From the NCBI GenBank assembly GCA_950106755.1, contig OX467083.1, positions 1,649,501 to 1,713,500 of the forward strand: a stretch of DNA of 64,000 nt. The letters run 5' to 3'. This DNA comes from Climacium dendroides. Its lineage: Eukaryota > Streptophyta > Bryopsida > Hypnales > Climaciaceae. Positions within the stretch are counted from its first letter, which is position 1; every line of letters starts with the position of its first letter. Below the pieces are notes generated by a model. It saw only the letters and a list, made by a program, of their open reading frames with translations. It searched no databases and was not told the DNA's origin. Below, piece after piece: positions 25,611 to 37,352 of this stretch. A program made the position numbers and the translations under genes.

Positions 25611-26648
25611 ATGGAATAGATAGAAAAGATCTTGTTGGAACAAAGAGAGACTAAAGCGCCAAATAAAGCACTCTCTATATAAAAAAGGCCTTTGGTTATA
25701 AAGTGTAACAAGAAAGAAAAGAAATATGTATCATTTTTTCCACTTCCCTCTCCATTTTTGGATATTGCTCATCCAAATGCTTTGTGGAATGACATCATAA
25801 ATAAAAATGCCTTAGATTCTTGTCAGTCTAATAGATAACTCTTGATATATAGTAATAGTAAATGCATAGCAAACTTTGCATACAATACTACTTTTCACAC
25901 ATGAAATCCATAGACTAATTTTAATTCTGAATTTAAGAGTGCTAGTAAGAAACACTTGCATTATTTCATATCACACATCTATAGCTATTAAATTTTTTTG
26001 TTATAAATTATGCATTAAAATTCCAAATGACTTAATATTTATAGGTAAGGTATTCATGACTATTTCACACTATTTTACATAATTTTTTCATATATTTTCA
26101 TAAATTTACGATTAATTAGCATCTTACAATTGGATGTTGCTTTTTCCAATACAATTAGTTGTTTCTTGCAAGATTCATACAAATATTTAAATCAAGTGAT
26201 AGAATTGGTTAACCTTGAATTCATGTTTATGTTGCATCTTTTGAACTTAGCAATCTTTTGAACCATGGCAATGGGTGTGTATGTATATAAAGGTACAATA
26301 TTTTTACAAATTTTGTATTGTGCCGTTCAATTTTTTTTTCAAAATATAGAATACAATTGGTATTTTTTCTCTTGCATATATAACTTCTAATTTTTGCACA
26401 TTCACAATCAAACATACCAAATTTTAGCTTTAAAAAATCAAATCACCATTTTTGGTGAATAATTTCATTTAATAATTATGGTTTTACATGATAATTGATT
26501 GAAAAAATTGGTGATGAATATCTTAAATTCATGTTTTTTAGATATGTAAAAAACATCTATGCACACAACTTTCAAAATTTTACACTTTGATGCCATATTG
26601 TGCAAAGATGGTTGTTGAGACATTTATCTATCATGTACGTATAGATGG

Positions 26649-26688
26649 ATATGATAGATGGATGGATTTATCTATCCATCTATCATAT
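26649..26688. repeat. Short perfect hairpin
   Basis: Fifteen-base arms (ATATGATAGATGGAT and its exact complement) around a 10-base loop, inside a GATG/GATA microsatellite-like patch. Confidence 0.8.
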
Positions 26689-28364
26689 TGTATGTTCATT
26701 TGTTTAATAGAGTCAAAGTCAATTATCACTTATCTAAAGGTTACCTTGCCCACTTTGGCAATGGCCATATAGAATTTTTTTGAATACATACCATCTACTA
26801 TGGAATCTAATCAAGGCAAATCTATTATTGCTATTTTTAGTAACCATCAACTATTGTCCCATTTGAAGTGCAGATATCTATTTTTTTGTCATTGTATATT
26901 ACTTTGGATAGTCTTACCATTTAATCTTCACAATGAGGTAGGATCATTCAAGCTTGGACTGATTTTCAAAATGCTTGATGGTAGGAAATTGAATTTAGAA
27001 CAAGGTATTACAATCTGTCAATTCAACTTTTAATTTCTTATAATTTGTGCATATTACTTTAGAATAACATTCTTAGACTTCACTCACATTAGATACAATA
27101 ATCTTTGTGTGATTAAAAAATGAGATCTTTTTGACACACATAGATCATTGACAAACAAATCTACTCATTTTCAAACTATATTACCTAAGGCAAACCTTTC
27201 TATGTGATTACTTTCTAAATACACATATATGATTGCAAGAAACACTAATACTATTTTGAATCACATATTGTAAGGTATTATATTTTCTAGCCATAACATT
27301 TGCATTATACCTCTAAAAGATTCTAAATTCTTATGCAAGGTACATAAGACTAAGATACACATTGGATAATTTTGTCATGTCTATCAAAAAAATAATTTAC
27401 TATTCAAAAGTATTTCCAATTGGATATTACTATGACCATTTTGGCCCCCCAAAAGAAATTAGAACTTATAAATTGTGATTTAAGGTCACCTACAAAGATT
27501 ACATAAATTGACTATATTCTTTTAAGAAAAATAGTATTTGTTCATCACACACATGTGTTCAAAGTGTGCTATCTTTGTATCAACACAAGGATTGTCAAAT
27601 TCCTTTTTATTGAGATATAAAAAGTTGATTACAAGCCCTTGTTGATTGAGAAAATTGTCATTTTTATTTTTTATTTTTGAAAGTTTTTTTATTTTTAAAA
27701 AATACAAACATGAGAATATCTACTATCTTAAAATTTTTAGTTTCTCTATTCTTTGCATAACTTTTAGAAGAATTTTTTTTAAGGTTGAATTTTGAAAATA
27801 CTTTATTTTCAATGTTCTTATAATGTCCCATATATATTTCTTGATTACATTTGACTACATTTTTCTTAATTAAATATTGAGTGCATTTGAATACATTTTT
27901 TGGGATACTATATTTTTCAAAAGTTTTTTTTTTCCAATACAAAAAGAGTAAATGCAACAAATAGTCCAAATGTTTCCTACAATCCTTCTAGGGTTGTGAT
28001 TGGCCCTTGAAAAACATGGTCCTTCTTTGACTACAAAATAGGAGCAATCTTTACCTACAAACCCTACGATCACTTGGAAAGTAATGACATGTAAAACAAT
28101 GATTTCATCATATTACCTATTGTTCTCAACCAAGAAGCATGAATATTTATGATTGGCAACAACATTATAGATTCATATGCAATGGTATCTTCATATCATT
28201 GCATTAATAAATTGATTATACAAATTTTAGTTACACGCGTTTGCTACTCTTTCTAATCTTACAAGCTAACAAGTTACAACCAAAAGATGGGATTGTATTT
28301 CTAAGATCAATAAAATCATATTATGCTTCCACAAAAAGTCAAGAGAGAGAGTTAATTTCTAAAT

Positions 28365-29380
28365 GCCCAAGGCTTCTTTTGAACTTTTAGGAATTTGCTT
28401 AAAATTGAAATAAAAGCCCACATTTTTGTTAAGAAATATACTATTATCTTAATGCGGTCTTTAACTCATCATGGTTTGTTAGTCAACTAGGTATTAGATA
28501 GGAATTCTTTGAATCAATAATAAAAGTAAACTATTCATCTTCTCTCTCTTTGTTTTATGCATATACTCTTTGTCTAATAAAAACTTGATCAAGAAATATA
28601 TTATTATCTTAATGTGGTCTTCAACTCATCATGGTTTGCTAGTGAACTAGGAATTAGATAGGAATTCTTTGAACCAATAATAAAAAAGAACTATTCATCT
28701 TCTCTCTTTTTGTTTTATGCATATACTCTTCGTCTAATAAAAACTTGATCAATCGTGTATTTCTTTGTTTGTTGCTCCCTTATTGTGGTTTGCTAATATT
28801 TGTTTGTTCAACAATTTTTTAAAATTTTATCAATTTAAAAAAATTATAATTGTACAAATTCAAACAAGACATATTAGAGATTACATAGGAAAAGAAAACA
28901 CAACAACATTGATTGTAGATTGAAAGATTATAATGTTTGATTTGTGAAGGTATTGAAATTACACTAGTTATTTGAAGTCTTTCAATTTTCTTTTTACATG
29001 TCAAATCTAAAAACTTGGTCACCAAAAAAATATCAATACAAACAACTTGACATGCATAACCCCAATCAATTTATGCCTTCTCAAAATCTAATTTATCATA
29101 TTTTAAAATAAATTTCTAATGTGATATTTTTTCCAAGATCTAATATACTTGAGGTTCATTTCCAAGAGCCCTCAATGCTAAAGATTGCAATAGACCCCTT
29201 GCACAAAATTTTGAATAGAATAATTATAATCAATCATTTTCAAAATTGGATATTTGATGCTGAAAATTAGGCTTCAAAAAGAATTTTTTGTAAATATAAA
29301 GTACTAAAAATAACAACTTGATTAGGTTCACTTAACATCAAAGTAGTATAGAGATCAAAATATGGTGCTTTACGTAAACA
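28365..29380 (+). repeat. Dispersed repeat family A, copy 3, interrupted
   Basis: Direct copy of the 19.47 kb repeat. Its homology breaks after CCCACATTTTTGTT near 28428 and resumes with the GTACAAATTCAAAC block near 28853, so about 375-420 bases were inserted. The insert consists mainly of a 160-bp tandem duplication. Confidence 0.8.
28431..28754. repeat. 160-bp tandem duplication within family A copy 3
   Basis: Two adjacent copies start AAGAAATATA(C/T)TATTATCTTA and end CTAATAAAAACTTGATCAA, offset by exactly 160 bases and about 95% alike by eye. Confidence 0.9.
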
Positions 29381-29439
29381 ATGTTATGAAATTCCCATGC
29401 TAGATTTTGAAAGGTGGATACCACCCTAAATCAATCAGA

Positions 29440-29897
29440 AGATGACATGTGGCACTTTTCGACCCAAACCCTTCCAACAAAAGTATCGTGTAGGTAGCAA
29501 GATAAAGAAAACGCGCAAACGAAGAAGCGAAACATTGCGCTGCATGATCTCCATCGCCATCGCCACACGACGACGAGGAAACCGTCGATCAAGCGCACCC
29601 TCCAGCTGCCCGCGCACAATTCAAGCGCTTCCGGTTTCCTCCGTAGTCGCTGCTCACAGTGTCTCCATCCCCTCTCCTCTCCCGATTTCCAAAATTTCTT
29701 TGCACCATTTCGCAACTGCCAACTCCCTGGAAAATCCGAATCCAATTTGGTGCCGTGATCAAGCTGTCGTGATTCTCCATCGGCGACATGCTGGTGTGCA
29801 CGCTCAAATAGTTTTGAATTCCGATTCGGTGGAGAGGTGGTGGTTCTAGTTTTGGGGTTGTGGGATTAGGGTTAGGGTTTTGTGCAGGGTGGTCGAG
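29440..29897 (+). promoter_or_regulatory. 5' leader and promoter region of the BCL7-like gene
   Basis: Base composition switches from AT-rich repeat to GC-richer sequence at about 29440, where the transcribed leader probably begins. A TTTTGTGCAG|GG acceptor-like site just upstream of the ATG suggests a 5' UTR intron. Several open frames on both strands here are by-products of the composition. Confidence 0.4.
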
Positions 29898-32066
29898 ATG
29901 GAGGGAGCATTGGGCAGCACGCGGATGGGCAGCCGCTCGTCCACGCGCCATGGCCCAGCTTCCGTGTTCCAAGGTCGGGTGCGACGATGGAAGAAGTCGT
30001 GGGCGCCTGTGGCGCCGTCGCTCCCTCCCTCCGCTGCCGCTTGCCGAGTTCTTCTGTACAAGTGGACGCCCGTGACGCTGCCCACCGGCAATGGTGCGTT
30101 TCCCATTTTGCTGTGTGCGAACCCTTGTTCTTCGAATCGAAACGATGCTGGACTGATCGGCGAATGATTGGATGGGTGACTTTATTGTTTGTATGTCTTA
30201 AGGTGTGTGGACCTGACTCCGCCACTTTGAAGCGTCGTTACAATTATTGTAATGGACTGTTTTGAGAGTAGTCTTGTTGCTAAATTTTAGAGGATTCCAA
30301 CGCAGCAGGGAATGCCTTAGTCGGGAACCGTATGCGTTGTAAGGGTTCGAAGTTTTATTGTTCGATGACCTGAATTCAGTAAGCTTCATTGTGCAAGATT
30401 TTGTGGTTTAGGGATTAGGCTGGTGTTGTCATGAGGTCCTCTACCTTTAGTCCCAAGCGGCTTCTCCTTCATGTTGAATGTGTTGGTATTGAAGCAATCA
30501 GTTGACTTGAACCGTCGTCTCTTTCCAGGTACAAAAGAATCCACCCCGGAAGAGCTATCGACAGTTAAACCCGTGCGATTTTTGCCTGTAAAGTTCTCTC
30601 CCAGCCAATGCGCTCTTCGCAGAATTGGATTCCATTACTTTGATGAGCATTAGGTTGTCGACCTGCAATGCTTCTGTTCGGTGTGTAAGCTTGAACGCAC
30701 TCTGGAGTTCTGAGCACAAACTCTGATGGTTAGCTACAATGTTGCCTTGCCGGGCACAGGTTTCAGTATTGCTGCAACAGAGGAAAGAGGAAGCTCAGAA
30801 AGCTGCTGAAGAAGCTGAAGCCGTAGCAAGGTTCGAACAAGAAGCAGAGGCTGCCGCGAATCCAACTGTGGGAACGGATGGAGCTGAAGCGCCGGAAGCT
30901 GAGCAGGTTTTTATTTTCAACTGCAGTAGCCCATATAGTTCGAGCTGAACCGTATTGGATTTTGATTTTGATTTTCTACACTCTATCGTCGAGATTGGTC
31001 TACTTTTGAACTAGTATTTGCTTGTGTTATCCGGTTATTTGTCGATTAGTTGGATGCACATTTAGGGAGGTATGTTTAGCCTGTTTGTATCGAGAGAAAG
31101 TTTTTTCATTTTTGTTGCCTGTGTTTGGTGAGTCTGAAGGCAAATTTGCACTTCTTTGGAAGTCTTGAGGACAAGCGAAAAGCTGAGGCTATGACATGCT
31201 AGTCGAGTCCAATGGAGAGTTTGAACATGTGATTGGGTGAAGTGGTCTTGTCCTGCGGACCATTTTCTAGGCTGATAGATTTTGCAGCACTTCCGAAGGA
31301 GTCAATGGGCGAAGACCTTGAAAATGGTGTTTCCATTTGGACTCTATGTCATGTTCTTAATCCACTTCCAAATTTCTTTTCCCTTGAACTGCAGGACAAG
31401 TTGTAGAGTCTGCTAGCAAAAAGAAATGTGAATATGTTGACCAATGACATTGTTGGATGTCTTAGAATTTGCACAACTTGTCCCGTTCATTCAATTCTTT
31501 TTTTGGGGTTACATTTTTCCAGATTTTGACATTTTTTGGGGTACAACTACAAGCTTCTAGGAAACGTAAGGAACAAAATGTGGATATGTTGTGATTGTCA
31601 TAAAGTGCGTTGGATGTCCGAAAATAACGAAAGTTATGGAAAAGTCGACCGAATTCTTTGAGCCTTTTTAGCGAAAGCCACGAAATGTGAAAGGAGTCAT
31701 TGTCTTGTTCGAAGAGATGTATACCTGCCCGAAGTGTACTGAGTGTGTGTTTCAATTTAAATTTCCTGGTATTTTGCAGGACACGAGCATGGGTGATGCG
31801 CAATCGGAAGAACCAGCAAGTGGCAAGGTCCCCGAATCTGCAGACCAAGGGGTTGAGGGTGATGCACAGGCAATTCGAACGGAACCTGTTCCATCATCGC
31901 AGGTACCGAGCTTGCTGTCTTCTTCGTATTTGTTATCGTAGTTTGTGCCTTCCTTGGTTGTTTAGGAGTTATAGTGCTCGCTGTCCGTGCTTTTGAACAG
32001 GATGAGAGCACTGCTGCACCTAAAGAAGCGGAGGCTGCTTCCATGGACGTGGAGCAATCAAAATGA
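29898..32066 (+). CDS. BCL7-like protein, probable SWI/SNF chromatin-remodelling subunit
   Basis: Proposed exons 29898-30093, 30529-30587, 30760-30906, 31780-31902, 32001-32066. All junctions are GT-AG and in phase; 196 aa. The N-terminal residues about 23-61 hold VFQGRVRRWKKSW and LLYKWTPV, which match the BCL7 N-terminal pattern (VRKWEKKW ... YKWVPV). Animal BCL7 proteins are BAF subunits, and plants have BCL7-domain homologues in SWI/SNF complexes. Next comes RFLPVSVLLQQRKEEAQKAA, an Ala/Glu-rich probable coiled coil, then an acidic low-complexity tail ending MDVEQSK. Expected to act in the nucleus as an accessory subunit. A possible poly(A) signal AATAAA is at 32691. The exon 3 donor (CAG|GTTTTT) is weak. 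The complex membership is inferred from the family only. Confidence 0.82.
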
Positions 32067-32889
32067 TGGACCTTGAAATTGCTTGCACCACAAGCTCCTA
32101 CAACTATCCAACGCATTGTTGCAACGACCCATTCTGCAGTCTTTGCCAGGTTCAACGCTCGACACAAAAGCTTGTCCATGTAGAATGTTTTCCTAGTGAA
32201 TGCAGTGTCTTTTCTGCAGGTGATTGAAAAGCCAGAGATGGGGGCATTTTTTCCCATCTCTGTGAGAGAGCTAGGAATGCTGAGCGCGCAGATCTGATGG
32301 GGGTTGGATATATCACTTCCAGGGTGTTAGGTGACTGAGACATGGAGATTGCCTGGGTTGTACTCCTGTTCTTCTTGGTACTGTGAAAGGCTGGTGTACA
32401 TGTTGTAGAGGAAGAATTCAATGAAAGGCTGGACTCCTCATTGTCTTTTGAGTTTTCAGTCCATTTGAGAATGTCAGATTGAAATGCCGGATGACATTCC
32501 AATCTCTTCCGAGTTCCCCGTGAAGTAGCTAACTCGGACAGAGGACTCTGGGATGTCTGGAACTCTGTTGAGTACCAGTTCTGTTCTTGTTTTCTAGTCT
32601 CAGGTCAGAGAGGTCTTCAACATTTTGCAGACAATGTATTTTCTAGTGAATCTCTGGAAAATTCAATAGCACACCATGGTGAGAAATTGAAATAAAGCTG
32701 ATGTTGATGAGAACTGAATTGTGCCGCTGGTGTCATTTCCATTGAAGAGAGGAGGAAGGAGGCGAGGTTCATCGTTCACGGAGCCGTGACATTCCACGTC
32801 ACGCGTGTGCTGTATCTGTTTACCGAACAGTGTTTGAATCGGTCCAACACACCTGTACGCGAGGTGGTGTTCCAGAGTGGTGTCTTCAA

Positions 32890-33130
32890 GCTGCAAACGT
32901 AGGAGAGTCAGAGCGTAGTGAATCTCTTGGGCCGGTTGAACGATGTGCTGGTCCATCTTGATGACATGGGCGTGGTGGAAGACGAGCGACTGCTGGTGTT
33001 GACGTTGCTGCATGCCCATCCTCCGAATTTGGCGCTCTTTGGGTCTCTTGTTCTTGTGGAAGCAAAGAATAAGGATGAGCTCTACTTAAAATGCGTGCGC
33101 CACGAGCAATACTTGGAGTATAGAGCCTGA
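32890..33130 (+). pseudogene. Ty1/copia gag (UBN2-type) remnant
   Basis: After an in-frame TAG the frame reads ESQSVVNLLGRLNDVLVHLD and continues DMGVVEDERLLVLTLLHA, then PP and KDELYL, ending EYRA and a stop. This is the pattern of the copia gag UBN2 domain (VVEHLGRLNDVL, DMGV, LLxSLPPS, LTLE). Nothing before or after it keeps an open frame and no LTRs were found, so it is an isolated fossil about 0.8 kb past the BCL7-like stop. Confidence 0.7.
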
Positions 33131-34436
33131 CGTTGGGGAAATTGTGCGGGATGATGTGGAATTGTCGGAGGGAAGAACTGGCTGTGAACAGGAGTTAAAC
33201 CGAGGGAGTCGATGATTGATGGTAACACAGGAATCGAACTGGGGAAATTTGTGCTTGATGAGAAGTGCGCGGAACAATGCTCGCTTGTGGCACTCGTGAG
33301 GAGAGTGCATGTTGCCGTGTGTGGCCGGGTATTCTTCTAGTGCCGCAATTACTGGAAGAGTATGCTAAACATTGCAGAGATTGTGGCGCACTGTCGAAGA
33401 GAGTGGATGTGGAGAGTGTGGATGTGGCCTTATGGGTCCGTTAAAGCTTCTGCTGCTTTTTGTAGATTGATGAAGTGCGTGAGTGATTTCTTGCTTTGTG
33501 GCGCTCGTGGAGAGTGCTTTTGGTCATGGTGGCAGGGTGATGAGCATATTTCCAAGGTGTTCAGTGATGTTAGTGATGCTGTTTAAGTTGGGACGTGTAA
33601 CGAAATAGCGCAGGTGATGTAGGAGAGAAGATGGGAGAAAGTTTTGACAAGTGAACCTAGTAGAATGACTGTATACCTGCCTTGCCTAAGTGGTGTGACA
33701 CGGCCGGGTCGTTTATGCAATCGATGCTCCTGAGTTTTTTTGTTTAGGTTACTTCGAATTGTTTTTCTAATGCTGCCTGATTGATTTTGAACATCCGCGT
33801 CGGATTCCTCACCCTCGCTCCTGGCACGTTTTCTAGTGAAATCTGCATTGAAATTGGATGCTCATGACAGATAAGAGGTCAGTAACGTGACGATCTTACA
33901 CTTCAGTTTGTCCATGATGTGAATGCTGTATGTTTATACGTGTGACAGCTTAACTGCATCTTTGAAGTGCATGTGCTGAGCAGGAAGTTAGGTTCGCATT
34001 GTTGTTGCATCTTTAAAGTGCATGTGCTGAGCGAGATAGCTTGAGGATTGTGATAGCGAGAATTATGGTAGAGGATACTATTTGCGTCATTTTAAGCCTT
34101 TAAGCCAATATTTAGGGTTCCTTGCATTGGGAGAATTTTCAACAGTGCTCACTGGAGAGGTCACTTTGGGTGCAAGAGTTGTGGCCGTGTTTCTCTCACT
34201 CAGTGTATGGAATGCAATGCTGTCGGGCCAGCACCTGGTTGCGCAGCTGTATTCGTGATCGGTTGCGGTTTAGGTGACAGCTCAAACAAAGCAAGAGCAG
34301 CACAAATGTTTGGAGGTGTACAGTGAAAGCATACAATGATCATATTATGTACTTTGGAAGCTATACTTATCACTTTCATTGTACCATTGTTGATTTGAAA
34401 CTAGGCTACATTGCACTATGGTTGGGAATAGGATAT
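33131..34436. other. No gene seen between the gag remnant and the tandem repeats
   Basis: GC is higher than in the repeat tracts, and a 74-codon open frame (33362-33586) exists without recognisable similarity. It may be further decayed retroelement. A 27-base direct repeat (TGCATCTTTGAAGTGCATGT and following bases, starting 33955 and 34006, offset 51) is the only other structure. Confidence 0.4.
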
Positions 34437-34612
34437 ATATCATTTAAAATTGCAGTTGTGACTGCAAATCAAAACTTATCCAATTCAATCAGGCAATAAA
34501 TCATTTAAAATTGCAATTGGAACTGTAAATCAAGACCCATCCAATTCAATCAGGCAACATATCATTTAAAATTGCAATTGGAACTACAAATCAAGACCCA
34601 TCCAATTCCATC
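34437..34612. repeat. 61-bp tandem repeat, about 2.9 copies
   Basis: Units begin ATCATTTAAAATTGCA at 34439, 34500 and 34561 and contain CCATCCAATTC(A/C)ATC. They lie just beyond the 3' end of the nuclease-like gene on the opposite strand. Confidence 0.9.
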
Positions 34613-34799
34613 TTGATTGCCCATGAGCAAAATGTCTGCAAGTGATTCCCAAATGGACTCATTAATTTCCAAAATTGTCAAGGTAAACCATGACATTCAA
34701 AATTTAAACCAACCACGTCTTCTGTGTCCACCATACTCGGAACTACAGCCTTGCTACAGATATACCAATCCTCCTAGATCACCAACAAACTCTTCTAAC

Positions 34800-35765
34800 C
34801 TAACACAATACATTCCAATAGTTGTCATTCAAGTGATTGAGCATTTGGACAGATATTTCAAAATCACTTGGCCCAAGTGGTGCCCCTTGCACAAGAGGCA
34901 AAACATCATAAATTAAAGCAGCTGGGATAGTGAGAGGTGCACCAACATAAAGTTGACCTTCTTGCAAGGTCAAACTCTGTAGAAGGGTTGGAAAACAATT
35001 TTGAGAATACAGGTTTGGAGTGGTCATATTCTGAGCTGGTTGATGTCCTGGGTCATCTTGCCACCTTTGGATTATAATACTCCTTGTTGTCTTGTCAACA
35101 CAGGCAAGAATCACAATCCGGGTCTGCCCTCCTGAACACTCCAACCAAAATCGAGCATCTTGTTGCAATTGTGTCAGCCGTTCAGACACCCCCACCTCAA
35201 AAACAACACTAGGCCAATCTCTTTCCAAAGTCCGAGATCTTGGCTTGAAGGCAAGATCAGCCTCCTTCATTCTCCTTAAACCTTTAAAACGAGATGATAG
35301 CAAAGATATAATAGAGAAGATATCATCAGTCCGATCTTGAACCACTCTTACAAAAATTTGACCCAACAAGCCTGCACAAGTCTCATGGGGTACACCCACC
35401 ATGAACTTCACAATTAGAATCTCCTCACTCGAGTCATACAATATGGTCATTTTTGGAAGTTCACTCCGGATATCATCAATGTTGTAGATATCCCTCATCC
35501 TCACATGTGTAAATCCCAAGTATTGAGATTTCTCTTCCGTGTCCCCCTCCACCAAATCTGTGTAAAAGTCATTGCAAATCTCCTTGAAAGCATGCAAGCT
35601 TCTAAATGAGTGAGAGGAAAGAATCTCATATTCACTCAAAAGATTGTCTCTGCCTTGAAACCAATACCCATAGGATGAAGTCTCATAGCTAGACTCCCCA
35701 TCATCAAGTCGTGCCATGCTACAATCTACACCACAAATAAACAGACCAACATCAAGTTGTGCCAT
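34800..35765 (-). CDS. Putative PD-(D/E)XK nuclease-like (Uma2-type) protein
   Basis: Uninterrupted 321-aa frame with no intron. Residues about 168-220 carry EADLAFKPRSR, then WPSVVFEVGVSERL, then DARFWLECSGGQTRIVIL. Spacing and pattern (Asp170 ... Glu190, then a beta strand) resemble the restriction-endonuclease-like fold of Uma2-type proteins, a large group of unassigned proteins abundant in fungi and scattered in plants. The usual Lys of the ExK motif is not evident (E-V-G), so catalytic activity is doubtful. No signal peptide or membrane segment. Two starts are possible, Met1 (35765) or Met17 (35717); they belong to a 48-bp in-frame duplication (MAQLDVG / MARLDDG). Composition is close to the surroundings, so recent transfer is not obvious. 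The ORF is well supported, the family assignment moderate, and the function unknown. Confidence 0.65.
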   Translation of the reverse strand: MAQLDVGLFICGVDCSMARLDDGESSYETSSYGYWFQGRDNLLSEYEILSSHSFRSLHAFKEICNDFYTDLVEGDTEEKSQYLGFTHVRMRDIYNIDDIRSELPKMTILYDSSEEILIVKFMVGVPHETCAGLLGQIFVRVVQDRTDDIFSIISLLSSRFKGLRRMKEADLAFKPRSRTLERDWPSVVFEVGVSERLTQLQQDARFWLECSGGQTRIVILACVDKTTRSIIIQRWQDDPGHQPAQNMTTPNLYSQNCFPTLLQSLTLQEGQLYVGAPLTIPAALIYDVLPLVQGAPLGPSDFEISVQMLNHLNDNYWNVLC

Positions 35766-36815
35766 GCTACTATGTGCACCTCACACAAACCCTAAACCCA
35801 ACTATTCATACAACCTAGAAGATCCAAATGAACCAACAATGAACCAAATAAATGCCTACCAAGCTACTGTATGCACCAATTGAATGCACCAAACAACCTA
35901 AACAACAAGAAAACAAAAACAAGGAATCTCTAAAACAAAAACACAACTTGAGGGAGGTGGGCAGCAAAGGAGGTTGAGAGGAGGACAATGGAGATGATCC
36001 AACCTATAAAGGGCAACGACGATGATGGCAATACGGACGGTGGAGTCTCCACGGGCAAAGCCTGCAGGGACAGAGAAGCTGAGGAGTGAGATGGTCACAT
36101 TACAAGCCTCTTATTGAGTTTATATCCCCTCACATTTGAAAATCTTAGCTTATTTGTGTTTTCCTGGGTTTGCTTTGTCCCAAATTGAGGTCAATTATAC
36201 TTGAATCCAAAGCCATGCTTTAAAGGAATACAACAATTAAAATGTATAGCTGACTCTTGAGAGCAGTTCAGCTCCAGTCCAACTAAACAGCTCTTGACTT
36301 ACACATATTGAGCTCATTACTGTGTTTTCCTAGTATGGGCTGAATAGTTTTCCTTTACTTCCAATTCAAGTCTGTTCGACCCGATTCACATTTCTGCCCT
36401 TCATGTCTCGTAAATGAACTTAACCTAAATCATGTTCAATTAAACTGGCATCCCGTGATAACAGCTACTCAGGTCCTATCCACCGAAGTTGGCATCCTAG
36501 TCATTTCATTTCGGCTTTATTTGCCTGCAAAATTTTCATCCGCATTCAAAATTTGCAGTGCCCTGATTTCTAATTGCTGTGTTCTCAAAAGACATTATCA
36601 TGACATTAGTGTTGACGTTAATATCAGTTGAATCCCTATGATTGTTGTACAAAGTAGTCACCTGCTCAAATTTCATTCTAGGAAGGTTAATAAGGTGGAG
36701 GGCGCACTCCGCGATGACACAAGATGAAAAACGGAACTGTCAATTTTGGTGGACCTAAACCTTCATTCCGTTGTCCTCGAGGCGGTAGAAAGGAAGAAAA
36801 GTATTGCCATCAGTA
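35766..36815. other. Upstream of the nuclease-like gene, no gene seen
   Basis: The first 340 bases are A/C-rich on the plus strand, so T/G-rich upstream of the minus-strand gene, and may be its leader and promoter. The remainder shows no coding signal or repeat that I recognise. Confidence 0.35.
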
Positions 36816-37184
36816 AATGACTTTGCAGGATAACAGGGACAGACCAAGAAGCAAGAATCCAAAAGCAAATGCCACGCACCTGCTAGCGCGCGTCCTGGCC
36901 CGTTTCGACCTCACCTCCGGGCCCAACACACCTCCGCGGAAATACAAAGAAGACCGACGGAAAACACGAACACAAGTGGATGCAAGAGAATACGACCACA
37001 CCAGCATATATACGCGAGCCCCAAACTCTAGTCGGACTCGAGCAGTGGCCCAGCTACACGGCCTGCTCGATAGGCTGGGGAAAAAAACAATTAGATGTGT
37101 GACACTGACCCCATTGATCTAGCCGGCTAGCCGAGTCTATTTTTTCGGACACCGCCAGCCACAAGTGCCCTGGCGAGGACTGCA
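36816..37184. other. GC-richer island, no recognised gene
   Basis: GC rises sharply and open frames exist on both strands (plus 36817-37122, minus 36810-37007), but neither looks like a known protein. The text CATATATACGCGAGCC near 37005 resembles a TATA-type promoter core. The function is unknown. Confidence 0.3.
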
Positions 37185-37352
37185 CAGACACTAAGGACTT
37201 AAAACCAACAGCACACAGACCCGGACAACAAGGGATAGAGGCCGGCTCGCAGCGCAGGGCAGGTGGACGCAGACACTAAGGACTTAAGGACCAACAGGAC
37301 GCAGACCCGGACAACCAAGGGAGAGAGGCCGGCCCTCGACACTAAGAGCCTG
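37185..37352. repeat. 85-bp tandem duplication
   Basis: Two units start CAGACACTAAGGACTTAA at 37185 and 37270 and contain CAGACCCGGACAAC and AGAGGCCGGC, offset by 85 bases. The second unit runs into the insertion point of the PIF/Harbinger-like element. Confidence 0.85.

Larger units (their letters stand above)
10919..29437. other. AT-rich repeat tract without supportable genes
   Basis: About 18.5 kb contains only short AT-driven open frames of no recognised family. Much of it is diverged dispersed repeats listed separately (families A to F here), in direct and inverted copies. No complete transposon, LTR pair or conserved polymerase domain was found. The parts between listed repeats (for example 12.0-13.5, 18.4-19.2 and 26.7-27.9 kb) show nothing I can name. 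Confidence 0.6.

Noticed and set aside
29442..30265. Several overlapping frames on both strands around the BCL7-like first exon
   Set aside because: They arise from local GC content; only the frame with VRRWKKSW and YKWTPV joins in phase to later exons.
31462..32502. Minus-strand frames overlapping the BCL7-like 3' exons
   Set aside because: Antisense to supported exons, with no family similarity.
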